Position numbers and translations under genes: made by a program. The notes below the pieces were generated by a model that was given only the letters and a program-made list of their open reading frames with translations, did not search any database and had not been told where the DNA came from. This document shows, in pieces, positions 41,293 to 52,632 of a stretch of 64,000 nucleotides of DNA. The stretch is from Amorphophallus konjac (Eukaryota > Streptophyta > Magnoliopsida > Alismatales > Araceae), in assembly GCA_022559845.1 (NCBI GenBank), contig CM040128.1, forward strand, positions 74,649,247-74,713,246. The letters run 5' to 3'. How positions within the stretch are numbered: position 1 is the first letter of the stretch; every line of letters begins with the position of its first letter.

Positions 41293-43880
41293 CTACAAAC
41301 ACACAAAAAATGAAAATGACTTATTGAAATATAGAAGTTGAAACGTTGGGTTGTCTCCCAATGAGTGTAAGTTTAACATCTTCAGCCAGACACAATGAGG
41401 TCTAATAACCAATAAGTTGATTTCATGATTAGCCACCACGTTATCTTTTCTTATTTTAAATTCCAAGCCATTTGAAGACAAGATGATACATGTAAGCATG
41501 TGGGCCAGAGATATGCCGGTCTTGAACATTGTTGATTTTAACATTGGCAGTACTTGTGAGCCGGTTCTCTTCTTTGTGGATCATGTAATAGTCAATGGCT
41601 ATTAGTCTATCAAGATCAGGATGGAACCTCTGCCCGATATCAATCCATTGGTCCCCTTGTCCTGTATCTACCCACCTGACTACTTCCTCCTGGTCAGACA
41701 CCAGTGGCTTATGAAGATCGACATTATTAGCCACATTCCCCTCAACAATAGCCTTATGAGCATTAAGGGCCCTAATCAATTGATCTTCCTGAAGGGGAGT
41801 TAAATCAAAGGTGAATATGGCTGGCACATCCCCCTAAGGTCCAAGATTGTCATATTGAAGGGACTCAGCTTGCAGGGGAATCAAAGTGGAAGGAGGTGTG
41901 AGCCCAAAATCTACCCCATATAATGAGTCAAACTTTATGGGAACAGGTTCAAGGGTTAGATCGAATGTGAAATTTTCTATGAAAGCCCCTCCATCAAACT
42001 CATCAATTGAATAAAATTTATCAATCAAACTTTCCACTAATGGGGTTGGTAAACCAAATGTGAATCTTTCCAACAAATCCTCTTCATTACACTCATCAAT
42101 CAAATGAAAATTATCAATCAAATTTTCCAGTGGTGAGGTGAGGAGATTAAATGTTAATCTTTACAGCCCGAACCCTTCATCATAGGTCAGTTCAAATGTG
42201 AATTTCTCTAAGAGGGTCCATTCATCACACATCAATAGGAGGAGGATGTTCATAATTCATCTTCATTAAATCAACAACATTATTATCAACAAAGCACTCC
42301 CCCTCTTCATGCGTTTCCTCAAATGGACCTTTGATGTTTAAAGTGATGTTCTCAATTTCTTCAAGTGAAGGCCCATTATCAATATCTTCTAAAATTAGAT
42401 TATCAGTTTTGTTCTCCACAAGTGGGGCCTCTAAATGAAAGATGGAATTTTCACTAAAAGACCCTTCACCATTCTCTTCCTCATGAGGGTTATCATTCAA
42501 CATATCTGCAACATCAACTTTACCTGCTTCTTTATGTTTTTCCTCACATAAGTTAATGATGGCACTCTCCACATTAAAGTGTTCACATGGTTCTATCATA
42601 GGGAGAATGTCAATCAAAGCTTCTAATTATGGGACCGTGAGATGAAATGAGAAATCTTCCAATGCGGTCCTTTCATGATATTCTTCCAAGTGAGGAGGGT
42701 CACATTCCAATACCTCGTCATCATCATTTTCAACTAGATAACCCTCTTTTCTACATTTTTCCTCAATTGGGCCATTGATATTCTTAATCTCATAATTTTG
42801 AATGACATCTTTTGGCACATCATTTAATTCACCCCCCAACTTATCTTCAACCAACTCATTGTGGCTCTCCTCATAAATGGGTGTTGACTCCTTACTCAAA
42901 TAAGCCATCTTGCTAGTCACCCCAAATTCTTTTTGATGTAATTCTTCCCCAATTCTCTCATTACCTTGGTCAAGAGTTTCATTCAGCAAGGGAACCACGA
43001 GTTGTTGGCAAGAATAAATGTATTGGGTGAATTGAGGGACTTGATCTTTAAAGGTTTCATCAAGGGGGTTAGGCAATTGGTCCATTGACAATTCATGTAT
43101 GGCTCTTGTGAGTTGGTCCACTTTCGTTTGGAGGGAGCCAAAGCTTTGTTGATTATTCAAGATGATTTGAATCAATTGGTTGAGTTTTTCTCCATCATTG
43201 GGACCATTGTATGGAAGGGTGGAATGGATGTGTTGAGGGTCGTATTGATAAGGGACAAATGTGTCATGCCCTCCATATTGATTTTGATCAAATTGGGTTT
43301 GGAGATTTGGCTCTGGAGGGCATGGAGCTTGATCTTCAGGATTTTCCCAAGAGAAATTATTTTGATCTCTCACTCAAGGATAGGGGTGTAAGAAGGTGTG
43401 TAGAGGTTTAGGCATGTTGAAGCATGTTCATGAGGAAGGAATGGCATATGGTCCCATAAATAGGATTGAGCAAATTGATCCTTATTTTGGGGGAAGAAAA
43501 GGATATTGGGCCGCCATGCGTGTGGAGTTTTCATGTTGGGCTGACCAACAATATGGGCTTTCATTGAATTGGGTGGAAGATAGGTGTTGGGTCGGGTACT
43601 CACCTACATAATGGGCCGGCCGGGCCCATGTGTAATCATCTTGAAAGATAGGTGGTGTAAAGGAGCTTGGGCCCATTGGGATGAATTGATTTTGGGTCAA
43701 GCAGTCAGTTTGATTAAAAACCCGATCCATGGATATGATTTTTTTTGTTTTGTTTTTTATTTTATATATATATATATATATAACACTAACTAGGACGAAG
43801 AGAGAGAAGAGGAAAATTTCTTTTGTTTTATTTTGATTACTCTTTTTTTTATTTTTATGTAAACACAAACAAGTTAACAC
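41293..43880 (-). pseudogene. Acidic repeat protein of the Athila-like element, broken
   Basis: The match to a single original protein is inferred from successive open frames on -: 43880-43482 (from about 43731, MDRVFNQTDCLTQNQFIPMG), 43603-43370, 43373-42627, 42617-42225, 42121-41834 and 41827-41456. The middle part is rich in Glu, Asp and Asn and repeats segments such as ENFTFDLT, ERFTFGLPTPLVESLID and EDFSFHLTVP. The region near 43180-43090 (LNQLIQIILNNQQ to QVDQLTRAIHEL) could form a coiled coil. I recognise no gag, protease or polymerase motif. Such frames may be worn gag-like genes of a non-autonomous Athila relative, but function is unknown. Confidence 0.5.
43763..43783 (+). repeat. 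(TA)n microsatellite
   Basis: About ten TA dinucleotides lie in the Athila-like internal region. Confidence 0.9.
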
Positions 43881-44083
43881 AAATTATCAAATGACCTAGA
43901 TGTGACCTAGACCTACAAATTGGGTTTCACAAAATGATTAAAGTGCAACTTAAGTTCACCCTCAATATTTCCACCGGCCAGGTAAGGGGTGAGGTAATGG
44001 GAGGCTCCCCCTACTTTCATAGGGACCTAATTAGAGAACCACTAGTCCGCTTAAGGCGTTTGCCGTCCGACTGTCTTACCTTA

Positions 44084-44088
44084 GGCAC
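44084..44088. other. Target-site duplication of LARD-2, left copy
   Basis: GGCAC before the 5' LTR corresponds to GGCAT at 54384-54388 after the 3' LTR; four of five bases agree. Confidence 0.75.
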
Positions 44089-44285
44089 TGTAGACACGCT
44101 AAAATTGACATCATTTTGAGCATATCTCCTATCGCGCTGCGATGCCCCATTTGGCCCTCAAATCGACTTATTTGAGTAATTTTTCTCTCTTTTCTTGAAT
44201 ATCGAACTTCCCCCAACTTTCACACATGTTTTCCTATTTTTCCAGATTTTTCTGAGATTTTTCTCCATTTTTTCGTGGGCTTTTC

Positions 44286-44515
44286 GAATTAGTGGCGGCC
44301 ACCCTGCCGCTATTTAACGAATTGGTGGCAGCCACCCTGCCGCTATTTAATTGGTGGCAGCCACCCTGCCGCTATTTAATTAGTGGCGGCCACCCTACTG
44401 CTATTTAACGAATTAGGGGCAGCCACCCTGCCGCTATTTAAAGAATTAGCGGCGGCCATCCTACCGCTATTTAACGAATTGGTGGCAGCCTGCCTGCCGC
44501 TATTTAAATAGCGCC
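44286..44515 (+). repeat. GGTGGCAGCCACC minisatellite, seven units
   Basis: Units of about 27-33 bp, ATTRGTGGCRGCCACCCTGCC then GCTATTTAA, each contain the near-perfect palindrome GGTGGCAGCCACC. The 3' LTR has four units at 52829-52965. Confidence 0.9.
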
Positions 44516-44940
44516 TGGGAAGGGGGCGCCAATTCTAGCAGCTTCCGTTTTGCTGTTTTTGGATTATTTGAAATAGTGACACTATGTGAAGTCGCCAATT
44601 CATTAAATAGCGACCGTCCGGAAGGTCGTCAATTCTTTTCGTCATATTTTGAGCCAAAATTAGATTATTTTTGATTCCACGACTTCCTGGAAGGTCGCTA
44701 TTTTGTGAAATAGCGTCCGTGTGTAAAGCCCCCAATTTCATTGCCATATTTTGAGGTTTTAACTCCGCCCGAAACTCGTATTAAATTCTAAATAGCGACC
44801 ACCTCATCGTCGCCAATTCTTTTCAAATTTTGAAAAGTCCGAATCCGTCTCGAAATACCTCATAATTAACGACGCTTCGCGCGGGCATTATTTTAAACAG
44901 CGACCATCTGTTTGGTCGCCATTTCTTCCAGAGATCGATC
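44515..44940 (+). repeat. GCGAC...GTCG hairpin cassettes in LARD-2 LTR
   Basis: A series of short inverted repeats follows the minisatellite: ATAGCGCCTGGG...GGCGCCAATTC, TAAATAGCGACCGTCC...GGTCGTCAATTC, AAATAGCGACCACC...GTCGCCAATTC and AACAGCGACCATC...GGTCGCCATTTC. Conserved in the 3' LTR (52965-53375). Confidence 0.85.
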
Positions 44941-45112
44941 CGAATTCCGACAGAACCTCATTCTTTCTCTCTTTTGAGCCCTCTTTCACTTGGGAAAGGT
45001 CTTCTAAGGCTTTATAAGGATGAAGGGACACATGGCTAAAGTTTATCTCTTTTCAAATCCCATTAAAACATGATTTTCTAATTTTCTTGAAATTTAACTC
45101 CAAATTTTAGCC

Positions 45113-45121
45113 CTATAAATA
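45113..45121 (+). promoter_or_regulatory. Candidate TATA box of LARD-2 LTR
   Basis: CTATAAATA followed by GGACCCC lies in the LTR middle and is conserved in the 3' LTR near 53561. Confidence 0.65.
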
Positions 45122-45915
45122 GGACCCCTCTCTCCCTTGTGTGAAGAGCATCAATATCACTCTAATGGGAGGTGTTGTTGGATTGAAGGCTCAAGGAGGA
45201 GACTCCCATGTACCTACAAGCTTCATCCATGGAGTTCTTCCTCCCTTGAAGATTTGGAGCCTCTTCATCCTTTAGAGCTTCTTCCTCTTTTGAAAATCTT
45301 GGAGCAAATGGGAGAAAACCACTAAGCTTTCCTTCCCCTTTCTCTTATTATTGCTTTAGTTAATTGCATGCATCATATCACATTCTTCTTTTACTTCTTT
45401 TTATCTCAATATTGAGATCTTCCCATGTTGTGCACTCTAGCACATCTCCCTTAGTGCAACACTTGCACACTCCTTTTCATCATATTCATCATCTTTTACC
45501 CACCCTTTTGCATAGGGGTTTAAGGGCCAACACCCAACAAGGTGTGTTCTATTTCATGCTTTCATGCTTATTTCCATTAAGAACTTGATGCTACACACTA
45601 TTGTTTTCTAATCCACATCTTTTCTTGTTGGTGTTTTCTTTGTCTTTGTAAGGGTAATCAAGCTATAAGAAGAACTCTCTTCATCGGCCGGCCGATAGTA
45701 AGAGAAGGTGCACTCACAATCTTCCCCACATCCTTTAAAGGTATTTATATTCGTGATCCCTCCTTTTTTATTGTTATATCTTTGAGGCCCTCGTGTCTCT
45801 GGCAATCACCTTTCCCCTTAGCATCCTCGCATGTTCCCCTTTCGCTCTCTTCTCATGCTTTTCTAGCCATATTATCCTTTTCATTTCTTTAGTGGATTTT
45901 TTTAGATCTACAAAT

Positions 45916-45933
45916 TGGCGATCACGGTGGGAC
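45916..45933 (+). other. Primer-binding site of LARD-2
   Basis: TGGCGATCACGGTGGGAC lies three bases after the LTR, identical to the LARD-1 site. Confidence 0.8.
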
Positions 45934-46643
45934 CACCATTATTTTTCTTTGATTACCCTTCCCCTTTTGCACCCACGGTGCAACTCCCTTTGTGCTCCAC
46001 GTAGCACTTTCCTTTTTGTTTTATCACTTGTGCATCGCGTGCACATCCCCCTCTCCTTATGTGATTGCTAACTTGTTGGTTTTGGAAAACTCCACTTTCT
46101 CATCTCTCCATTTTTAAAAAATATGGATGCCATGCTTCATGTTATGTTGATTGCCTTGATTTGTATGGCCATGTGAGTGTTTTACCTTATCTTTCATTGG
46201 TTTGGCTCATATCATTGTTCATACTTTCTTTTATTTATCTTTTGCATTATCACTTTCATTTTGCATTTGACTTGGGAGACCTCCTCTCTCTACACTTTTA
46301 GGATCCATTCCCTCCTCTTGGTTAAGGAAGGACCCTCCATTGAGCATTCCGTCTCTTTGGATTGGAAATTCCTAAACCAAGGCCTCCATAAGTCCCCGCA
46401 CCCGTGGATTCTCTCACGGAAGCTTGGGCAGGTTGTACCCTTGAAGTATCCCGGGTTTAGTTGGCCTATGCATGGTGAGAGAGTGTACCTAGTTGGCATT
46501 GAATGAAACTAGGTTCCTACCTTGTGTGAATCATATTAAATCACCTAATTCATCAAGGTATCAACTAAAAGCAAGCGTAAGCATCCAACTTGTGTGATAT
46601 CTTTGTAAATTGTCTTGATTGAACTATTGCTTAAATTTGCATA
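45934..46643 (+). other. LARD-2 leader, noncoding
   Basis: No gene is seen. From about 46262 it aligns with the LARD-1 leader (GGGAGACCTCCTCTC, GACCCTCCATTGAGCATTCC, GGTGAGAGAGTG). Confidence 0.7.
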
Positions 46644-48281
46644 ATGTTTCGCTTGAATAATCAATTTGTCATGTCAAATCCAAGTTATATTCATGAGGAT
46701 GATAAACCTAGCACATCATATGATCCTCGATGTTATAATTCTCACCAAAATTTTTCTAAGGGACCACGTCTTCACTCTTATGGTCTTGCCCGACCCATGG
46801 GCAATGTCCAATCCCATGGCCCCTTGAATCAATCGCGAGCCACTACTCCCCCACGACCATCTCCTCCTCATGATGAGAAGGTTTCCCAAGTCCTTCATAC
46901 ATTAGATCATCTTACCCCTCAACAAATCCAAGCCCTTAAGGCTTTTGTTGAGGGTGCACCTTCATCATATGCTCCTACCAATCCCTCACGGGTGGCCCAT
47001 CACCCACCTGCCTCTCTTGTTCACACTCTTGTTCGGGAAGTTCATCCACCTTCCTCTACACATACTCCTCTTCGGGTGATCTATCACCCGCCTCCTTCTA
47101 TTCCTCCTCCTTCACGGCCCCAAGGCCCGCATGTTCCTTGCAACCCGGCCCGTCCGAGTCCTTTTGTGGGTCGACCCATTAACCCACCTCTACGGCCTTC
47201 ATATCAAGCCACCCCTCTAAGGCCGCCGTGCCAACCCTCCACTATTCAAGTCACACCCCTCCAACAAGCTCTCCTTGATAAAATTGCTTCGATAGAGGAA
47301 CAACTCAAGATGGTCACAAGCCTGCGGCCTGCTCCTTCTCCTCTTCCTCAAGTCAACCCTCTTCATGATTTTATGAATAATATCACCAAGATGAAAAAAG
47401 ATTGGAAGGAGAGGAGAGATGATGGCATTATAGATCCAAGTGAGCAAGACATTTCAAAAAGTTTTAATGATCAAGTGGATGCCATCCGCCCTCCACCAAT
47501 TCACCATGTTCATCACTCATTAAGCCCTCCGCCTTCGCCCCCGGCTGCATATTTACCACCACATTATACTCCACCACCTATTATTACGCCTCCATTACGA
47601 TGCCCACTTGATGTTTTTGATGATTATGAAGATTTGGAGACGGCATGTGTAAATGATGAAGTTCTTCAAGAAAAACCCATTCCGAGTTTCCTCCGTTTCC
47701 CACTCCCTCCGTTGCCACCCGATGAACCCACTGCTCAGGACGATGCCACCGTCCCTAACCCCGTCTATGAAACCTCTTGGTGTTACGATGATGGGTCGAT
47801 ACTCCAATCACCTGCACAGGCACACCATGACCCTTCTCCTATCCCTAATACCTCTTGCCCCATCAGGCGCTTCCTACGCACTAAATATTCTCCTTTTACA
47901 CCTTCGACTACCGCACCGTTAGCCTCCACACCATCGGCCTCCGCCGACCCTCCCACTAAATCTCAAACCATTATACCTCCAACCTCCGCATTGTCAACTT
48001 CCACTTACCCTTTCGCCAAGCCATCCAAGCTTACCTCTACACCCTTAGCCTCCACTCCACTGGCTTCCGCCAAACCTTCCATTAAACCTTTCCCCAAACC
48101 AAATAATACCCCATTGCGACCACCTAAGGCCTCCACTATCCTTATAACCCTAAAGCCAGTATTTACCAACCCTTCACCACTTAACCCTTCACCTTTACTC
48201 ATGGTAGATCCTGAGCAGGGTCCATCCCTTTTTGCACTCGAGCCAACCCAGTCAGTTTCCGAGCAAAGGGAAAAAGTTTGA
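46644..48281 (+). CDS. Proline-rich LARD protein, best-kept copy, first part
   Basis: A 545-residue open frame from ATG 46644. It is rich in Pro, Ser and Thr and has no predicted membrane segment. Shared landmarks with the broken LARD-1 copy, by residue: HSYGLARPMGNVQ (about 45-57), KVSQVLHTLDHLTPQQIQALKA (75-96, quoted in part), RVAHHPP, PSIPPPSRP, VTPLQQALLDK, PPLRCPL and ETSWCYDDGSILQSP (about 375-390). It ends after EQREKV because of one extra base in the A run near 48270; the reading continues in the next frame to 48819. No gag or zinc-finger motif is visible. Retention in two LARD elements suggests function for the family, perhaps structural, but this is unproven. Confidence 0.65.
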   Translation: MFRLNNQFVMSNPSYIHEDDKPSTSYDPRCYNSHQNFSKGPRLHSYGLARPMGNVQSHGPLNQSRATTPPRPSPPHDEKVSQVLHTLDHLTPQQIQALKAFVEGAPSSYAPTNPSRVAHHPPASLVHTLVREVHPPSSTHTPLRVIYHPPPSIPPPSRPQGPHVPCNPARPSPFVGRPINPPLRPSYQATPLRPPCQPSTIQVTPLQQALLDKIASIEEQLKMVTSLRPAPSPLPQVNPLHDFMNNITKMKKDWKERRDDGIIDPSEQDISKSFNDQVDAIRPPPIHHVHHSLSPPPSPPAAYLPPHYTPPPIITPPLRCPLDVFDDYEDLETACVNDEVLQEKPIPSFLRFPLPPLPPDEPTAQDDATVPNPVYETSWCYDDGSILQSPAQAHHDPSPIPNTSCPIRRFLRTKYSPFTPSTTAPLASTPSASADPPTKSQTIIPPTSALSTSTYPFAKPSKLTSTPLASTPLASAKPSIKPFPKPNNTPLRPPKASTILITLKPVFTNPSPLNPSPLLMVDPEQGPSLFALEPTQSVSEQREKV

Positions 48282-48819
48282 CGTGTTTGAACCTCCGCTT
48301 ACACTTCCTTTAACATTCTCCATTAAACCTCCATTATACATTAAGCCTACCGCCTCCATCTCTCCTTCCATTACCCCTCGGAGTGGGTGTGTTTCTGTAA
48401 GCACAAGTGCCGAGGTTATTCAAGAACCATGCAAGAAGGATTTGGCCATGGTTATGCCATTCAAAGTTCAAGATTTTATTTTCCGAATGCCGATTCGTGT
48501 TCTTGTGCCGGGCATTTTCGATAAGTCTCCATCAAGGCTCACTATGATAAATTCTTCCAAGTTGATGCCATATCGGCCTTTTATCATTATCACCTTATTC
48601 ATTGGTCGATACTCTTTCAATGCTCTCATTACCCTTCGCTCCGTCATTATACAATTTCCTAAGGGGTTTTCTTCTTGCATCACAGGCACACGTCCTTCTA
48701 ATGAGAGCTCATGGGTGCTATTTCCACTTCTTGAGCTGTTTGACCGGGCACCTTGCTTACCATGGAGGGGTGGGCAATCTTACATTATTGGGCCTTCTAC
48801 CAATTCATCCACATTTTGA
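48282..48819 (+). pseudogene. Proline-rich LARD protein, shifted C-terminal part
   Basis: The continuation of the previous frame after a one-base shift reads FDVFEPPLTLPL at once, as LARD-1 reads DVFEPSLPLTL. It then contains FIFRMPIRVLVPG, LPWRGG and ends at 48819. The FI-RMPIRV-VP segment is the best-conserved block between LARD-1 and LARD-2, so this end was part of the original protein, which would have exceeded 700 residues. Confidence 0.6.
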
Positions 48820-49019
48820 TCTTTATGGGCCACTCCACGGGTGAGGAAGAGGATCACATTCTCTCATTCCATGCATTTTTTACATCATATGCACCCCTTA
48901 CATTCCATGCACCCATTGCATTCATTGCATTACATCCATTTGCATTACTTCTCTCCCGGGTTTCCAAACCTGTATCTTCCTCGCCTTCCGGAATCTCCGG
49001 GTCCTTCACATTCACAGTC

Positions 49020-49600
49020 ACGTTCACTTCTATCTTCGAGATCTTTGGGTCCCCTTACAACTATTGGGCATTGTGCCCCTTTCAGATTTCTCTTAGGGCA
49101 TCACGCCCACTCCCAACTCTTGCATCGGGACCTTCCGGATTTCTCACTGATTCTCCCGGGGCATCGCGCCCCATGGTGTCTTCCTCTCCCGAAATTCCCA
49201 GACTTCTCACTGATTCTCCCGGGGCATCGCACCCCATGGTGTCTTTCTCCCCCATAATTTTTAGATTTCTTACTGATTCTCCTTGGGCATCGCGTCCCAT
49301 GGTATCTTCCTCCTCTGGAACCTCCGGATCTTCCTCTCTGGGCATCGTGCCCCTACACACCCTCACGTCCGGATCTTTCGGGCTTCCCACTAATTCTCCC
49401 AGGGCATCGCGTCCCTCTCTACTTGCCTCCTCCGGAACCTCCGGACCCTCCATCTTTCTTCCGATTCGTCTTCTTACTCTTCCAGGACATCGCGTCCTTC
49501 ATTCTTTTCTTCCTCTTCCATCACTTTTTTCCATACCTTTTCCCAGGGCATCGCGTCTCTCGAGATTTTTCTCCTCCGGATCATCCGGATTCCTCCTACC
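49020..49600 (+). repeat. GGGCATCGCGCCC and TCCGGA...CCGG array, LARD-2 copy
   Basis: It is the counterpart of LARD-1 6640-7610, with about nine GGGCATCGYGCCC units and weaker CCGGAACCTCCGG units at 49318 and 49432. The open frame differs from LARD-1. Confidence 0.8.
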
Positions 49601-49604
49601 ATGA

Positions 49605-52600
49605 TCCTCCTCTTTCCATCTACTAGTTTCTCCGCTTAATTCATCCTGATCCCGGGTCTGACCCGACTTCTTCCACCTCAACTACTCTGGGCATCTGCCC
49701 GTTCTCCTACTGCTTCCGAGGCTTTAGTCCTCACTCCACCTCTTAATTTTTCCTTTCATTCTGTACACCTTTCCATGTGATCAGGGTCTCTGCACCTTAG
49801 TGAGGGAGTTCTAGTCCTCACCTCTTTTCCTTTTCTCCATATTCGTCTGAGTCTGGTCTAAGCACCGCTCTTTCTTGTTAAGCCACTTTCAAAGCTTTGC
49901 TTCCTTTCCTTTCTGCCAAAAGAGGACGACATATCCCACGTTTATCAAGATTGCCTCCAGCAGCTACTGCTTCTACAAGGTTACAAGGTAACATTGGTGC
50001 GTAAGTATGCATTCTTATGCATTTTCATCACTTTGTTCACACACAGTTTTCAAATGAAGTGCTTCTTAACATGATTAAAAGTGGTGTCTTAGACCTTTAT
50101 CTTAGGCTTTTGTTTAATTAAATCATTGTCAAAAGAGTCTTTAGGCTTGCTATGTAGCACTTTGGTAATAAGAATCCCGCGCTGGGAGTTCGGCGTTCTC
50201 TCCCCGCTCATTACGGGCAGCCCTTAGTTGGGCATTCCACACACTTCACGGCGTCCTTAGCCGTCTCCCTTAGTAAAACATTGTTGCTACTAGAGCCATG
50301 CTTGAGGGCACGAGATCTTTTTCTCTTCTTAACTCTGCTGAAATATGAGAAATAGAGATATTCTTGGGCAAAACAACCAACCTAAGCACACCCCGACAAG
50401 AGGAAGTCTCAAATAGGGGTAGTCTATTATGACCTTATTCTCAAATATCATGTTTCAATTGTAGTATCTTTCAAGTCCAAAGGACACAAAAAGGAAAATG
50501 AAAATCATGAAAAAAAAAGAATGGTGAAATCAAAAGAAAAATTTGATGAATTTGGCATGGCAAGAGGGCAGTAAAGTTTCACCGCAAGACGTTATGAGCC
50601 CGGACGTATGCGTGCCTATAAGAGAATTTAAGGTTTGATGATATGACACAAAGTCCCGGTGCAACAGACCGAATGTCTAGGGGTTGTGCTATGGACGGAA
50701 GTCAAAACCCGATATCTTCTTAACTTATATCAGGCTTATCTCCAATTATTATTTTCTTCTCCCTCTAAGACCGAGTGTTTCTCGAGTATGGCCTTGGTAG
50801 GGGCACCGTTAACCAAGGGTAGTCGGTTATAGGGCGCCACCTTTAATGCACGCCCGGCTTTGGGCAGTTTTTAGCGAAAGGGGAATGAACAAGGACCCTT
50901 AGCTAGTGGTTTAAACATCATTTGTTACTGCTAAAAAAAATTGAATATTTCTTGAAAAATCCAAAAAAAAATTGAATATTCTCAAAATCCGTAAAAATTT
51001 AAATATTTTCAAAATCCATAAAAAAGTTTAAATATTTTCTAAAATACATAAAAATTCAAATATTTTCAAAACCCATAAAAATTTGGATATTTCAAAAAAA
51101 ATGCATTGTATTTTTTTGATGGTGCTTTTATAGGGACAACAATTTTACAAGGACCAAGAGCACGGGATGAGTCCCCTCCATTCACCGCTATCAATCTTCT
51201 GATTCTTCCCAACATTATCATGACTTGTCACTATGAGAACTCCTAATTATCATCTCTCTATTCATGTCATACTGGGCATTAATTGATCATTCATCTCCAA
51301 AATCTTTTAATAAACTCCTGCTGATTTCACTTGATCACTCTGCCACTGGGAATTACTTGATCCTGGTCATCCAATCTCAATCTCACATGCCAAGATTGTC
51401 ATCCTCATGACAAACAACAAACAATGATGCTTTGCAATGCTATGCTTCAACTTATGCTATTCATGCTAAACATGCTTCGCCTTGCTAATACATGCTTGAA
51501 TGCTATCCACACCAAGTTTTGATTGCTTTGATGTCTATGTTGTGATTGCTTATTGATGCTTTGATTCATGCTATACTTGCTATGCTTAAATGTCTTATTT
51601 TTTGCTTGTTATCTTTTATCTCTTGGCTGATTATTTTTTGAGCGCAGGAAGGAGCTCTTAGTCCCACCGTCTAGACATCTTCACTCAAGTCCCACGGTGC
51701 TTGCATCTCATTTCTCAGTTCCCTCATGCTTGTTGCTATCACCATCTCCATGTATGCATTTTACTATATACTATTACACTATTAGATTATATCAAGGACC
51801 TTGTGGCTTTGGTAAATCTGGAATTTGAGTTCTCCTTCATCAAAAATAATGATGATTCCAAAGACATCTTAGTCGCACGGATAGGCCGTTAAGCCGTCCA
51901 AGATTGGGGACGATGGTTCCCTTTTGCGAGTTGGTGCGCGGATAAACAGGCTTCGGCTTAGTATCAGCTCACAGAATGGGTTTCTTGACTAAGTCTGGAC
52001 AACATAACAATATTATCCTTGATTATCTTATATTTTTATTTGCTTTATATTTTCCCTTTAAACCCAGCATGCATTCATATAGGGATTTAAAATAACTTTA
52101 GAAAATCATTCTGATAAGTTGATTTTGAGAGTCAATTGATCACTAATTTTCAAGATATGAGATATTCCATGCCGAATTGTGTCCTCAGTTCACCTTTTTG
52201 CCGTTTTGGGTTATTTCCTTGAAAACTCTTTTGTTTGGATTTCTATCTCTCGTTTAATTCATTTTTTTTTGATCCACCTTGGCTGCAGCATGTCCACGTT
52301 GGCTGGTAAGCGCTCCCCAATGGTGAAACTTACAGGTTTGTGATCTGGGATACTTCCGTCGCGCTGGAAGTTGATCGCTCTTTTATCTCCTTCATGCCCG
52401 CGCACAGTCCTCCTTTATCTAAACAACTGTTGTTTTCATCGAATCTCCTCAAGATTGCTCCATCACAAACTTTCGATTCAATTCTTATCAATTGATGTTG
52501 ATTGCATGTTTCATCACACCTTGGCGTCTACTTTTCATTTCGCTCCACTTCATTCCATGCCGCTTCACTCCATTTCATTCCATTCCACTCCGTCTCGCTC

Positions 52601-52619
52601 CCTTGTAAAGCATTCGCCA
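49605..52619 (+). other. LARD-2 3' noncoding tract
   Basis: No credible gene over 3 kb. Blocks at 49780-51100 match LARD-1 7740-9060, and blocks at 51790-51970 match LARD-1 23400-23600. Between them LARD-2 has about 700 bp of A/T-rich DNA with many TGCTT words where LARD-1 holds the PMD gene and chromovirus B. Confidence 0.7.
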
Positions 52620-52632
52620 AGGTGGGGGGGCT
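52620..52632 (+). other. Polypurine tract of LARD-2
   Basis: AAGGTGGGGGGGC abuts the 3' LTR start. Confidence 0.75.

Larger units (their letters stand above)
44089..45912 (+). mobile_element. LARD-2 5' LTR
   Basis: It opens TGTAGACACGC and ends TCTACA. It is 73 bp longer than the 3' LTR, mainly because a minisatellite at 44286-44515 has seven units here and four there. Confidence 0.95.
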
